Positions 42,634-51,372 of a DNA stretch of 64,000 bases are shown here, one piece after another. The notes below the pieces were generated by a model, which was not told the DNA's origin, searched no databases, and saw only the letters and a program-made list of their open reading frames with translations. Origin of the DNA: an uncultured Granulosicoccaceae bacterium (GTDB lineage Bacteria > Pseudomonadota > Gammaproteobacteria > Granulosicoccales > Granulosicoccaceae); contig CALLBO010000028.1 of the NCBI GenBank assembly GCA_937998875.1, positions 1 through 64,000 of the forward strand, in the 5' to 3' direction. The translations under genes were made by a program, and so were the position numbers. The stretch's first letter is position 1, and each line of letters starts with the position of its first letter.

Positions 42634-43886
42634 TGCTCGACATAGCAATTCAAAGCCTGCGCAACCGCGCGCTGACTGCAAGCCTTGCGGTGATTGCGAT
42701 TGCAATGAGCGTGGCGTTGATTTTATCGGTTGATAAAATCCGGCGTGATGCCCGTGAGAGTTTTCTGCAAACAGTATCAGGTGCGGATTTGATTGTTGGT
42801 GCCCGTAGCGGTTCGGTGCAGCTGTTGTTGTATTCGGTATTTCGCATGGGCAGCGCGACCAACAATATCAGTTGGGAGAGTATTGAAGATATTAAATCCC
42901 GCAAAGCAGTAGACTGGCTGGTGCCTTTATCTCTCGGAGACTCGCACAAAGGTTTTCGGGTGCTTGGTACCTCCATAGAATACTTTGATCGCTACAAGTA
43001 CGGTAACAAACGATCTCTTGTGATGGAGCAGGGTGAAAAGTTTGATGATGTATTTGATGTTGTGCTCGGCAGCGCGGTGGCGAAGCAGTTGCAGTACGGT
43101 ATCGGGCAGTCACTGGTTGTGGCACACGGTACCGGCAACGTCGGGCTGGTGGAGCATGATAATCAGCCTTTTAAAGTCAGCGGTATTCTGGCACCCACTG
43201 GCACACCGGTTGATAACACCCTTCATGTTAGCCTTGAGGGTATTGAGGCAATGCATGTCGATTGGCAAAGCGGTATGAAAGTACCCGGTGAAGGAACCCA
43301 TGCCGACACTATTAGAACTATGGACCTGTCTCCAAACGCGGTGACCGCCGCATTGGTAGGATTGAAGTCACGTGGTACGGTATTTCGTGAACAACGCGCT
43401 ATCAATACTTACCGTGAAGAGCCGTTATTGGCGATACTGCCTGGTGTTGCAATGACGGAACTTTGGTCGCTGGTGCGGGTCTTTGAGAATGCGTTGTTAG
43501 TGGTTTCGTCATTCGTGTTGCTCGCTGGTCTGGTTAATCTGGTCTCAGTTTTGTTTGCGGGTCTCAATGAGCGTCGACGGGAAATGGCAATTTTGCGCGC
43601 TTCCGGAGCGCGGCCTGGTCACATTTTCCGGCTGTTGTGTGCTGAGTCTGCCCTGTTAAGTGCAGTCGGTATCGTGATTGGAACGTTGGTACATTATCTG
43701 GTGGTAGGGATTGTGTCTGTCTGGGCGCAGGCCCGGTTCGGCATCGACATGAGCCTGTCTTTGCCGGATGTGCGCGATCTGATGATTCTGCTCCTGGTTT
43801 TTGTAGCCGGAGTCGCAGTAGGCTGTCTGCCGGCCTGGCGTGCCTACCGGCAGTCAGTGGCTGATGGTATGGCGCAGCGTTTATAG
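42633..43886 (+). CDS. MacB/FtsX-like ABC permease of the zinc-type locus
   Basis: 417 residues. One N-terminal membrane helix (TASLAVIAIAMSVALILSVD), a large periplasmic domain (~40-265) with GADLIVGARSGSVQLLLYSV, and three C-terminal helices with FAGLNERRREMAILRASGAR, the coupling loop of FtsX-family permeases. It overlaps the ATPase gene by one base. Mechanotransmission is the usual role of this family, so the pair might move or release a zinc protein or a lipoprotein rather than pump the ion directly. Confidence 0.88.
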   Translation: MLDIAIQSLRNRALTASLAVIAIAMSVALILSVDKIRRDARESFLQTVSGADLIVGARSGSVQLLLYSVFRMGSATNNISWESIEDIKSRKAVDWLVPLSLGDSHKGFRVLGTSIEYFDRYKYGNKRSLVMEQGEKFDDVFDVVLGSAVAKQLQYGIGQSLVVAHGTGNVGLVEHDNQPFKVSGILAPTGTPVDNTLHVSLEGIEAMHVDWQSGMKVPGEGTHADTIRTMDLSPNAVTAALVGLKSRGTVFREQRAINTYREEPLLAILPGVAMTELWSLVRVFENALLVVSSFVLLAGLVNLVSVLFAGLNERRREMAILRASGARPGHIFRLLCAESALLSAVGIVIGTLVHYLVVGIVSVWAQARFGIDMSLSLPDVRDLMILLLVFVAGVAVGCLPAWRAYRQSVADGMAQRL

Positions 43887-43929
43887 CGCCGGTGACGGCG
43901 ACGCTGCAGTAATTCGATAGGTAACCATT

Positions 43930-44523
43930 ATGGCTAGAAAACAAATGCTTCGAATCGGTGTGTTAGCTGCCGCAATAACTTTGTTGATCGGCGGGTTTAC
44001 TGTGGGTCATGCCTGGTGGGGCAAGGTTGATAAGCCTGAAGAGGTCGCCTCTGATGCACTCGAGCTTAATTGGGAAGATATGGTGCCGGAAGGGTTCGAA
44101 CCACCGGAAAATCCCATGGCTGACATGACCCGGGAAGAGATCGATAAGCTCTTTGATGGCAGTGAAGAGTCAAACAAACAGCTTGAAGAGTTAGAGACGG
44201 TCTTATCGTATGCGCCAACTGTCGCAGCACTTGACGGCCAGAGAATCAAGATACCGGGTTATATCGTGCCGCTGGATTTTGATGGCCAGACCGAACTTAG
44301 CGAATTTCTGCTGGTGCCTTATTACGGTGCGTGTATTCACACACCTCCGCCACCTGCTAATCAGGTCATTCATGCTAATGCAGAAAATACGATCACTATT
44401 AAGAACAACTACGATCCGGTTGTAGCGGTGGGGGTGATTCGCACTGAAACGACAACCAGTGAACTGGCGGAGGCCGGATATACCATTGAGATAGAAAGGG
44501 TTCTGCCTTATCAGTCGCAGTGA
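43930..44523 (+). CDS. DUF3299 family membrane-anchored protein
   Basis: 197 residues. An N-terminal hydrophobic anchor (LRIGVLAAAITLLIGGFTVG) is followed by a periplasmic region. The C-terminal half IKIPGYIVPLDFDGQTELSE, FLLVPYYGACIHTPPPPANQ and the VRTETTTSELAEAGYTIEIE-like end are characteristic of DUF3299. The CIHTPPPP motif is conserved and could bind metal. It follows the permease by 43 bases and completes the four-gene zinc-type unit. Function is unknown. Confidence 0.85.
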   Translation: MARKQMLRIGVLAAAITLLIGGFTVGHAWWGKVDKPEEVASDALELNWEDMVPEGFEPPENPMADMTREEIDKLFDGSEESNKQLEELETVLSYAPTVAALDGQRIKIPGYIVPLDFDGQTELSEFLLVPYYGACIHTPPPPANQVIHANAENTITIKNNYDPVVAVGVIRTETTTSELAEAGYTIEIERVLPYQSQ

Positions 44524-44661
44524 ATACGCTTGGTCAGCCTTCACTCGGTAGAGCCCGAACTAACCGAATTAAACCCGTCATGCAACGCCCGTACCAATGG
44601 ACGCTTTAGATTCGTTCCAAAGTAGATGCCTGTCAGGGCTTTTGCTTGATACTTATCTAGC

Positions 44662-45177
44662 CTATCGCGTAGCTAGCTGCTGCGGTTGAAGTGCTGCAAC
44701 AACCAGCTCCTCAGCGTCGAACTCTTTTATCCTGCCAATGTGCTTCCAAACGATCCTGCCATTGCCATCAATCAAAAATGTCGTCGGTGTAAATCTCACT
44801 CCCGGGAACGCATTGCTCATTTCGCCAGTACTATCAAACGCCACCGGATAGTCCACATCGTATTTCTCTATGTGGGCGTCAATATCGGACTCAATGGTGT
44901 AGGGCATAGCTATCGCAACGACCTCGAAAGCATCATTTGCAAATCGCTCGTGCAGTCGCTTCATCGACGGAATATTGCGCTCGCTGATCGGGCAATCCGG
45001 TGCCCAGAAGGTGATTAGTCGGGTTTTCCCGTCAGGCACCGCCAGATTGACGGGTTCGCCTGCAATGGTCTTCAAATTGATCAGCGGTGCGGCTTTCAGG
45101 CCGGGTGTATCTGCGAGGTAGAAAAGTGATGCTGCCGCAGTAAGTGCTGCCAGCAGATAAGGAATTCTGAGTTTCAA
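44662..45177 (-). CDS. TlpA-like thioredoxin-fold protein with a single active-site Cys
   Basis: 171 residues. An N-terminal hydrophobic segment (~5-22) acts as anchor or signal. The thioredoxin fold contains ITFWAPDCPISERNIPSMKR; the expected CxxC is CPIS (Cys62, Ser65), so the resolving cysteine is a serine. The cis-Pro loop is FTPTTFLIDGNGRIVWKHIG. It is related to TlpA/AhpC-TSA periplasmic proteins. With one Cys it may act by monothiol exchange, as a peroxiredoxin-like thiol, or bind a metal. It converges on the DUF3299 gene. Confidence 0.78.
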   Translation of the reverse strand: MKLRIPYLLAALTAAASLFYLADTPGLKAAPLINLKTIAGEPVNLAVPDGKTRLITFWAPDCPISERNIPSMKRLHERFANDAFEVVAIAMPYTIESDIDAHIEKYDVDYPVAFDSTGEMSNAFPGVRFTPTTFLIDGNGRIVWKHIGRIKEFDAEELVVAALQPQQLATR

Positions 45178-45489
45178 AAGCTCTATGTCCGGAGTTTAGC
45201 GCCGAGATTATAAGTCTCAATAGTGAAACACAGCATTGCGATCAATTAACGGTTGGCACGATTTTTCCGCGGATTGTGCTGGTTTTTGGCTAATCCGAGC
45301 CATAGAGACTCATAAGATGGGCTCGATCTGCCTGTTTTTAATTTTTATCTAAAGTTTGCGCTGCCTCTTGCCGTCGACGATAGGAGAGGCACGCGTTTGT
45401 GAGCATGTGCTGAGATCAGATGGATGACGGGTCTTGCACCACGGTTACCAAGATCCCAAGAAAATAGAGAACGAGAGCGGAGATATTCG
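45178..45489. other. Gene-free region before a porin-like gene
   Basis: About 310 bp holding the promoters of the divergent thioredoxin-like and barrel genes. No repeat or strong consensus promoter was recognised. Confidence 0.5.
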
Positions 45490-46044
45490 ATGAAAAAAAC
45501 AATGGCCAGTGCGGCAGTTGCGCTGCTGTTAGCGTGTGGTGCTGCGGATGCAAACACGCTCGATTATTTGCGTGACTTCAACCCGCGCGAAGATTTTAAC
45601 AAGAAGAATTTCTACCTCGGGCTGCAGGCTGGAAACACCGATATCGACGGCGTCGATGGTGCAGGGGATGATGTAGGCACTTTGACTGGTACGTTGGGCT
45701 TCTTCTTTAAGTGGGGCATCTCTCTTGAGGCTCGCGTCGGTCTTGGCTCAGATCAGCCAGCGAGTTTGTTTCAGGATCCGGTATCACGATTTGCAGCTGG
45801 CATGTTGCGCTACCACTACACATGGAATGAAAACATCATGGCTTATGCGAGTGCCGGTGCTGGTATTCGTCTACATAGCGGTGATGTAGATGCTGATAAC
45901 ACCGCAGGTATTGCGGCAGCGTTCGGCGTGAATCTCTTTGGTACTAAGCGAACTGCCCTCAATGTTGAGTACACGTACATGGGTGGCTCTGATGCTGCCA
46001 GTGCGGTGGGGATTGGTTTTCATCATTACTTTGGTAAGTACTAA
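45490..46044 (+). CDS. Outer-membrane beta-barrel protein (OmpA/OmpW-like)
   Basis: 184 residues from ATG 45490, preceded by GAG-rich sequence. A signal peptide ends near GAADA-NT. The mature protein alternates amphipathic strands (FYLGLQAGNTDIDGVDGAGD, GTLGFFFKWGISLEARVGLG, NVEYTYMGGSDAASAVGIGF) and ends in HHYFGKY with the aromatic C-terminal strand of small 8-stranded barrels. It is upstream of the large Ig-repeat lipoprotein (51 bp gap) and may be expressed with it. Confidence 0.75.
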   Translation: MKKTMASAAVALLLACGAADANTLDYLRDFNPREDFNKKNFYLGLQAGNTDIDGVDGAGDDVGTLTGTLGFFFKWGISLEARVGLGSDQPASLFQDPVSRFAAGMLRYHYTWNENIMAYASAGAGIRLHSGDVDADNTAGIAAAFGVNLFGTKRTALNVEYTYMGGSDAASAVGIGFHHYFGKY

Positions 46045-46095
46045 GTCACATCTGGTTTCCAGATATCTGTTTGTTTGAGTTCGAAGAGAACAACA

Positions 46096-49047
46096 ATGAA
46101 AAAAACTATAGCTCTTTTAATGGTCGCAGCCCTCTTTCTAGGTGGGTGTTCGAGCCGTGATCCGGATGAGGTTGCTGTTCCGGATGTATCTGGCCTTGAT
46201 ATCGGTGCCGCGATTGACGGGGAGACTCCAGAGATCGTAGAGCCTCCAGTTGATGCTGCAAATATCCTCATATTCAGCGATCCCCCAGCTTTAAGTACCG
46301 GTGACAGCACCAGTGCTATTATTAAAGCGGTAGTCATGGATGCGCAGAACAATGCCATTGCGGGCCATGAGGTTAGCTTTGGCAGTGATGGTGGCGTACT
46401 TCAGAACATACAGTCAATTACGGATGAAACCGGGGCTGCAACAGCTGAGCTTAATCTTGCCGGTGATTTCATTAATAAGACTATTGCCGTCTCCGCTACT
46501 GCACAAACCATAAACGCAGAGTTGTTAATTGTTGCGCAAGGCTCAGCGATAACAATGACTGCCCCGGAAGATCTTATCATCGGCGATATAGCTAACTTGG
46601 AGTTTTCCTTGCTCTCCGGTGCCGGTACGCCAATTCCAAATCAGCTCATTCAATTCACTTCGCAGGCCGGTAATTCTTTCAGCCAGAGTTCCGGGGTAAC
46701 CAATTCACTGGGTGTTGTGAACGTGACCATGACAACATCAGCCGGTGCTGATGTGATAGGTGCGATTGCACTGGATGGTACGGCGCTGGAAAATTTTGAG
46801 TTACCGGTTGCGGAAAATGTTCAGGCGGTGGTAACACCGGTTAGAATCCGGGTAATAAGTAATGAATCAGTGATAGAAACAGGTGGTAATGATGTAGCGC
46901 GAATCACAACACTTGTTACCGATGAAGACAATCGGGTTCTGGGCAACAGAGAAGTATTGTTTTCATCTACTGGTGGCGTGTTGCAAAACATATCCAGTGT
47001 TACAAACGAGGCTGGCCAGGCAACAGCCGAGCTTAGTCTCGCTGGTGACTACCGAAATCAGGATATTGTTGTAACCGCTGTGTTGGATGATCAGTCTGGT
47101 GATGTGCTCATTACCGCCGAGGGAAGCAAGATAAGCGTTGCCGGACCGACGGCGCTGGTAAGTGGTGATGAAGCTGAGCTTGAAATTACGCTGGTCGCTG
47201 GTAACGAGCAACCTATCCCCAACGAAGTGTTGTCTATAAGTACTACTTCCGGAAACACCATAGAGCCTGCAACTGCAGTGACTGATTCAGATGGCAAAGT
47301 TACTATAACCGTTGGTAGCGAATTGGGCTCGGATACCGTTATTGTCGAGGCGCTTGACAGCACTATATCTGCAGAACATGACTTGCAGGTTGCGGCAGAT
47401 GTGTTAACAGTGGTGCCGGGATCGTACGATAATATGCCGGTCAGTGAGTTCTCGCCATTTGCTGTCAAATGGACCAGCAACGGATTGGTAGTGGCCGGTC
47501 AGTTGATGCGCTTTTCAACCACTGCAGGGGTAGTTCGCGCAGCGGGTACTGGTGCGGCGGGTTCCAGCAGCATAGATGTACTGACCAATGCACAGGGTAT
47601 TGCATCGGTAGAATTGTCTTCCAACAGTGCTGGTCCTGCGACGGTATCTTTTGCAGACTCGGGTGACGCCGATCCGGCCTCGCAATATGAAGTTGAGTTT
47701 GTTGCAACCAAGCCGGCGGCAATTACTTTAAACGCCACACCCGCGAGTGTTGCTACCGGCAACTCAAGCACTGTAACAGCAGTTGTTGTGGATGCTTTTG
47801 GTAACCCGGTGAAAGATACGATTATTGAGTTCAGTAGCGAAGACCTGCGCGGTGGATCTTTGTCACCGGTTTCTGCTGTTACTGACAAAGATGGCAGCGC
47901 GGCAATTACATTTAATGCAGGCGAGCTGCCGACTGAAACTGACGGCATAACTATTTCTGCTAAAGCCAATGATTTTGTGAATGTTGGAGCTGCGAGTGTT
48001 GATTTGACCGTCACAGAACGACAGTTGAATGTCATCATTGGTATCGCAGGCTCGATCGTTGAGCAGGACTCTGATACGCGTTATCGTAAAACCGGAGTTA
48101 TTCAGGTAACTGACGGAGCCGGTCGTCCGGTACCGGATGCAACTATTCAAATGAGCCTTACACCAACTGCATATCGATATGGCTTTTTGTTTCAAGCGGA
48201 CACCAATGATGATGGCGAACCTGATGTCTGGGCATTGAACACTACGACTGAGTGTGTTGCTGAAGATTTAAACGGTAACCGAATACTGGATGGTGCGGAG
48301 GGAGAAGATCTCAACAATAACGGTGTACTGGACTACCTCGTAGAAACGGATTCCAACGGCAACGGGATACTGGACCGACATGAAGACCTGAACAACAATG
48401 GGTTTCTGGACTATGCTGAAGATACTAACAACAATGGGGTACTCGATGCCGGAGAAGATTTAAACGGCAACGGGCTTCTGGACCTGGGTGAGGATTTAAA
48501 TGGTGATGGTCGTTTAAGTACCGCAGTTGGAGAGGATCTAAACCTTAACGGAGTTCTGGATCCTGGCGAGGATGTTAACGGCAACGGCATACTTGATCGC
48601 GTTGATGATCTGAATAATAACGGTATTCTGGATATTGCTGAAGACTTGAATCTAAACGGGATACTGGATGGAACTGACTTGAATGGTAACGGCCTCATAG
48701 ATCGCTCAGAGGATGCCAACGGTAACGGCATTCTCGATCCCCGGGATCCGGCGCTGGTTGATGTTGACCCGGATAATACGCCAACTGTTATTGGTGGTCA
48801 GATCACCACTGACTCAAGTGGTGTCGGCTTCTTTACTATTGTCTACCCGCAGAGTAATGCACTTTACTTTGACACCATCGTAACAGCGCGTGTTGAAGCA
48901 CTTGGAGTAGAAGGCGTTGCTGAATATGATGTCGAACTTACAATGTCTGCTGCAGATGCCACTAACCTTGAAGCTCGCCCACCGAATATAGTCAGTCCTT
49001 ACGGTGTTGGTCCGGCGGCTCCTTGGCGTGGATGCGTACTTAAATAA
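46096..49047 (+). CDS. Large lipoprotein with Ig-like repeats and calcium-type repeats
   Basis: 984 residues from ATG 46096. Lipobox LGGC (Cys18) marks it as a lipoprotein. At least three Big_1/invasin-like Ig domains follow (~50-150, ~255-350, ~535-650), two of them sharing GGVLQNI and ATAEL plus LAGD. After ~690 comes a dense array of DxNxNGxLD units (13 tight copies plus a diverged first one) of the calcium-loop type, then a short C-terminal domain. Such architecture suits a surface adhesin or stalk. It could be displayed on the outer membrane. There is no obvious secretion partner nearby. A strong hairpin follows the stop. Confidence 0.82.
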   Translation: MKKTIALLMVAALFLGGCSSRDPDEVAVPDVSGLDIGAAIDGETPEIVEPPVDAANILIFSDPPALSTGDSTSAIIKAVVMDAQNNAIAGHEVSFGSDGGVLQNIQSITDETGAATAELNLAGDFINKTIAVSATAQTINAELLIVAQGSAITMTAPEDLIIGDIANLEFSLLSGAGTPIPNQLIQFTSQAGNSFSQSSGVTNSLGVVNVTMTTSAGADVIGAIALDGTALENFELPVAENVQAVVTPVRIRVISNESVIETGGNDVARITTLVTDEDNRVLGNREVLFSSTGGVLQNISSVTNEAGQATAELSLAGDYRNQDIVVTAVLDDQSGDVLITAEGSKISVAGPTALVSGDEAELEITLVAGNEQPIPNEVLSISTTSGNTIEPATAVTDSDGKVTITVGSELGSDTVIVEALDSTISAEHDLQVAADVLTVVPGSYDNMPVSEFSPFAVKWTSNGLVVAGQLMRFSTTAGVVRAAGTGAAGSSSIDVLTNAQGIASVELSSNSAGPATVSFADSGDADPASQYEVEFVATKPAAITLNATPASVATGNSSTVTAVVVDAFGNPVKDTIIEFSSEDLRGGSLSPVSAVTDKDGSAAITFNAGELPTETDGITISAKANDFVNVGAASVDLTVTERQLNVIIGIAGSIVEQDSDTRYRKTGVIQVTDGAGRPVPDATIQMSLTPTAYRYGFLFQADTNDDGEPDVWALNTTTECVAEDLNGNRILDGAEGEDLNNNGVLDYLVETDSNGNGILDRHEDLNNNGFLDYAEDTNNNGVLDAGEDLNGNGLLDLGEDLNGDGRLSTAVGEDLNLNGVLDPGEDVNGNGILDRVDDLNNNGILDIAEDLNLNGILDGTDLNGNGLIDRSEDANGNGILDPRDPALVDVDPDNTPTVIGGQITTDSSGVGFFTIVYPQSNALYFDTIVTARVEALGVEGVAEYDVELTMSAADATNLEARPPNIVSPYGVGPAAPWRGCVLK
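48258..48750 (+). repeat. Array of DxNxNGxLD calcium-loop-type repeats in the lipoprotein
   Basis: Within the lipoprotein, DLNGNRILD, DLNNNGVLD, DSNGNGILD, DTNNNGVLD, DLNGDGRLS and related units occur 13 times in about 165 residues, mostly 10-16 residues apart. The DNA is degenerate but keeps AACGGCAACGG-type cores. Each unit has the Asp/Asn spacing of EF-hand or thrombospondin-3 calcium loops. Confidence 0.85.
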
Positions 49048-49062
49048 AGGAAATATAAGCAT

Positions 49063-49084
49063 AACCCCGCGGATTCGCGGGGTT
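49063..49084 (+). terminator. Strong hairpin between two lipoprotein genes
   Basis: AACCCCGCG (49063-49071), loop GATT, CGCGGGGTT (49076-49084). A 9-bp GC-rich stem directly after the large lipoprotein stop and 37 bp before the next start. No T-run follows, so it may slow polymerase or protect the upstream mRNA. Confidence 0.6.
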
Positions 49085-49121
49085 AACGGTTGCACATCAT
49101 GAATTACTGCCTGGGATAGCA

Positions 49122-49865
49122 ATGAAAAAATCAGCCGGAGTCGTGATTGCCATACTGCTTGGCACCTGTCTGCAATATGGATGCGCTGGTTCCCCACCAG
49201 ACTACAGTCAGAGAACCAGCCATGCAGTCTTGAAACAATCGGAACTGGCAGAGTGGTTGTCACAGGATGCAAAGCGTAAAGTCAGTAACCCGATTGTCGC
49301 GCCGGTTTGTTCGAATGATGTCGGTCGCCCGCCAACCGGCTGGGCCTTAGAGAATGAGAGCTGGTGCGTTGTTGCCTGTCCCGCAGCTTTGACAGACACA
49401 GATCTTAATCAGTGGGTAACTGCCAACGACGGTCAGCGATGTTTTGTAACGGACCTTACAGCAAATGCGTTGGTCACCACCGAATACGAACCTGATCACT
49501 GGCAACTGGAGTCACTCGATCTGTTTACCGGGTTTGATCGATCATTTGTGAGTGACACAGAATGGAACTGTATTGAACAGGAGTATCAGATTGATCCGGA
49601 AACTCAGCAGGGTTTTTGGGTTTATGTTGGCGCTGGAAATACTTATCGTTTTTATAACGATGGCGCATTAATGCTTGCTCGCGCGGGTTCACCAATGAAA
49701 CATGCCGGTGACTGGCGTGGTAAACAGGGCAGTGGCGTGGTTGTTAATGATCGTGAGATGTTTCGTTTTGCGGTCAATTACAGCGGTGGTCACTTTGATG
49801 AATACAGGACAGCGACTCAAAAACAAGTGTGCCGGTTTAAAGATCATCCCGGGCCGCGAATTTAG
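49122..49865 (+). CDS. Hypothetical lipoprotein
   Basis: 247 residues. The N terminus VVIAILLGTCLQYGC ends in a lipobox-like Cys near residue 21 (QYGC). The rest is a soluble domain with NWVTANDGQRCFVTD-like segments and FWVYVGAGNTYRFYNDGALM in the C-terminal half; several Cys may pair. No family recognised. It follows the Ig-repeat lipoprotein in the same direction. An outer-membrane lipoprotein is likely. Confidence 0.55.
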   Translation: MKKSAGVVIAILLGTCLQYGCAGSPPDYSQRTSHAVLKQSELAEWLSQDAKRKVSNPIVAPVCSNDVGRPPTGWALENESWCVVACPAALTDTDLNQWVTANDGQRCFVTDLTANALVTTEYEPDHWQLESLDLFTGFDRSFVSDTEWNCIEQEYQIDPETQQGFWVYVGAGNTYRFYNDGALMLARAGSPMKHAGDWRGKQGSGVVVNDREMFRFAVNYSGGHFDEYRTATQKQVCRFKDHPGPRI

Positions 49866-49955
49866 TAATTTACTGACAACGTTTTTTGCAACACACATCT
49901 AAACCAGCCCGGTAAAACAGCCACGTAAATCAGCCATGTAATCAGACTGGATCAG

Positions 49956-50258
49956 TTACTGCGGCTTCCACGTCACATAACCGCTACCGGCAACGTTTTC
50001 CTTCAGTATTTTTATCAGCGGTATGGCTCTGGTTCGCAGACTGATCTCCCTCTCACCGTCTTCATCTTCTGCATCGGGCTCTTCTTCGGGCAGGTTGCTA
50101 AGTGCTGACTCAAGTTTCTCTAGCGCCACGGGCACATCCGGTGCGCTGATTGCGCCTTCGCTATTGCCGCTTAAGCCCATCATTTTAAGCATGGCTGTTG
50201 CGGCCTTGCCAAACATGACTACGCTGCCAGAGTGCTCGCCACTGAATTCAATCAACAT
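49956..50258 (-). CDS. DUF1840 family protein
   Basis: 100 residues. VVMFGKAATAMLKMMGLSGN, APDVPVALEKLESALSNLPE and the C-terminal LRTRAIPLIKILKENVAGSG are diagnostic of DUF1840, a small cytoplasmic protein of unknown function in beta- and gammaproteobacteria. An acidic insert (EEEPDAEDEDGERE) separates two helical parts. Monocistronic. Confidence 0.88.
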   Translation of the reverse strand: MLIEFSGEHSGSVVMFGKAATAMLKMMGLSGNSEGAISAPDVPVALEKLESALSNLPEEEPDAEDEDGEREISLRTRAIPLIKILKENVAGSGYVTWKPQ

Positions 50259-50514
50259 AATTTTTACCTGTTTCGGGTACCTTAGCCAATCGGCTGCGCG
50301 AAGGCGACTGCATCATAAACGATGCCATGATTTGCCGCGATCAGTATACAACAGATGACTTATAACTAGACTGATTCCAATACAGCATCTCGTTGCTGTC
50401 TTGCAGTTTATCGGTAGTCGTCAATACTGCCTGTCAGATATTTGTGTCTATGTAACTTTATGTTTACAGGGTGATATTGCGTATTTACGAAAGTTTATTA
50501 TTGGATTTGTTTGT

Positions 50515-50626
50515 TTAAGTTCGGTAGAGTTACCGCATTAAGCTGCTGTGATTTAGTTAGCAGCGGTGATCTAAACATTAGTAACAGTTGGGGGTGGGGT
50601 AGCGCTAGTCGTTGCCCCTTTTTTTT
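50515..50626 (+). ncRNA. Candidate small RNA ending in an orphan intrinsic terminator
   Basis: In the 50259-50697 gap, which has no gene, three successive hairpins occur on the plus strand. They are CGGTA-GAGT-TACCG (50522-50535); GCTGCT with AGCAGC (50542-50564); and a terminator stem GGGGTAGCG-CTAGT-CGTTGCCCC (50596-50618, two wobble pairs) followed by eight T (50619-50626). The nearest upstream genes are on the other strand, so the terminator has no protein-coding transcript to end. The 5' end is uncertain and no consensus promoter was found. The U-tail would suit Hfq binding. Confidence 0.5.
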
Positions 50627-50697
50627 GGCTTTGATGCGGCTTCCTGCCGTCATCGTTGCGCATTGTCGTTTCTGGCCAGGTCACGACCCGGTGGTGG

Positions 50698-51303
50698 TTA
50701 TGCCTGCTGCTGTATCATCCGACCCTGCAGCCTTGCCACTTCCGCTCTCAGTTGAGCTGCTTCAGATTCCGGTACCTGCAGTGTTAGTAAAATCGATTCG
50801 GCAAAAGTTTTATCAGTAACCTGAATGTTTGATTTGCGGATCCAGTACTCGAAGCTGTCGAAAGCTGTGTATGGCAGCGCGATCAGCACCTCTGATTTTG
50901 TATAGGTTAGTTGAGTGTCGAGGGTTTTTAACGCCTCGGTCACTGCTTGTGTATACGCTCTTACAAGGCCACCGCTGCCAAGTTTGATGCCACCAAAGTA
51001 GCGCGTCACCACGGCTACAATGTTACCTATACCGGAATGTTGTAGGACATTAAGCATTGGTTTGCCTGCCGTACCTCTCGGCTCTCCATCATCACATTGG
51101 TGGTGTTGATTATTGTCTGCAGGTTTGCCGGCAATCATCGCCCAGCAGTGGTGATTGGCATCGGGCATTTCCTGGTGTAGCGAGTTAATTAACTGTATTG
51201 CCTGATGTTTGTTGGCAACGTTACTAATGGTAGTGATGAAACGGCTACGTTTTATTTCCAGATGAGATCTTTGTGTGCCGCCGGGGGTCAGGTAAGAGTC
51301 CAT
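50698..51303 (-). CDS. yigZ: IMPACT family protein YigZ
   Basis: 201 residues. RSRFITTISNVANKHQAIQL, DDGEPRGTAGKPMLNVLQHS and VAVVTRYFGGIKLGSGGLVR are signature segments of the YigZ/IMPACT fold. The C-terminal domain (~140-201) is the UPF0029 ferredoxin-like part. Its molecular role is unclear; eukaryotic IMPACT inhibits Gcn2 signalling. It may be cotranscribed with dsbD, which lies 69 bp upstream in the same direction. Confidence 0.93.
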   Translation of the reverse strand: MDSYLTPGGTQRSHLEIKRSRFITTISNVANKHQAIQLINSLHQEMPDANHHCWAMIAGKPADNNQHHQCDDGEPRGTAGKPMLNVLQHSGIGNIVAVVTRYFGGIKLGSGGLVRAYTQAVTEALKTLDTQLTYTKSEVLIALPYTAFDSFEYWIRKSNIQVTDKTFAESILLTLQVPESEAAQLRAEVARLQGRMIQQQA

Positions 51304-51372
51304 AAGTGCACTTTACCCGGTAAACATTGTTCAGGCCAACGATGCTGTGTATGTTTGACTCTTGATGTTGTT

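Noticed and set aside
47091-48731. Several long minus-strand frames opposite the Ig-repeat lipoprotein
   Set aside because: They mirror the Ser/Thr/Asp-rich repeats of the sense gene, have low-complexity composition and no start signals.
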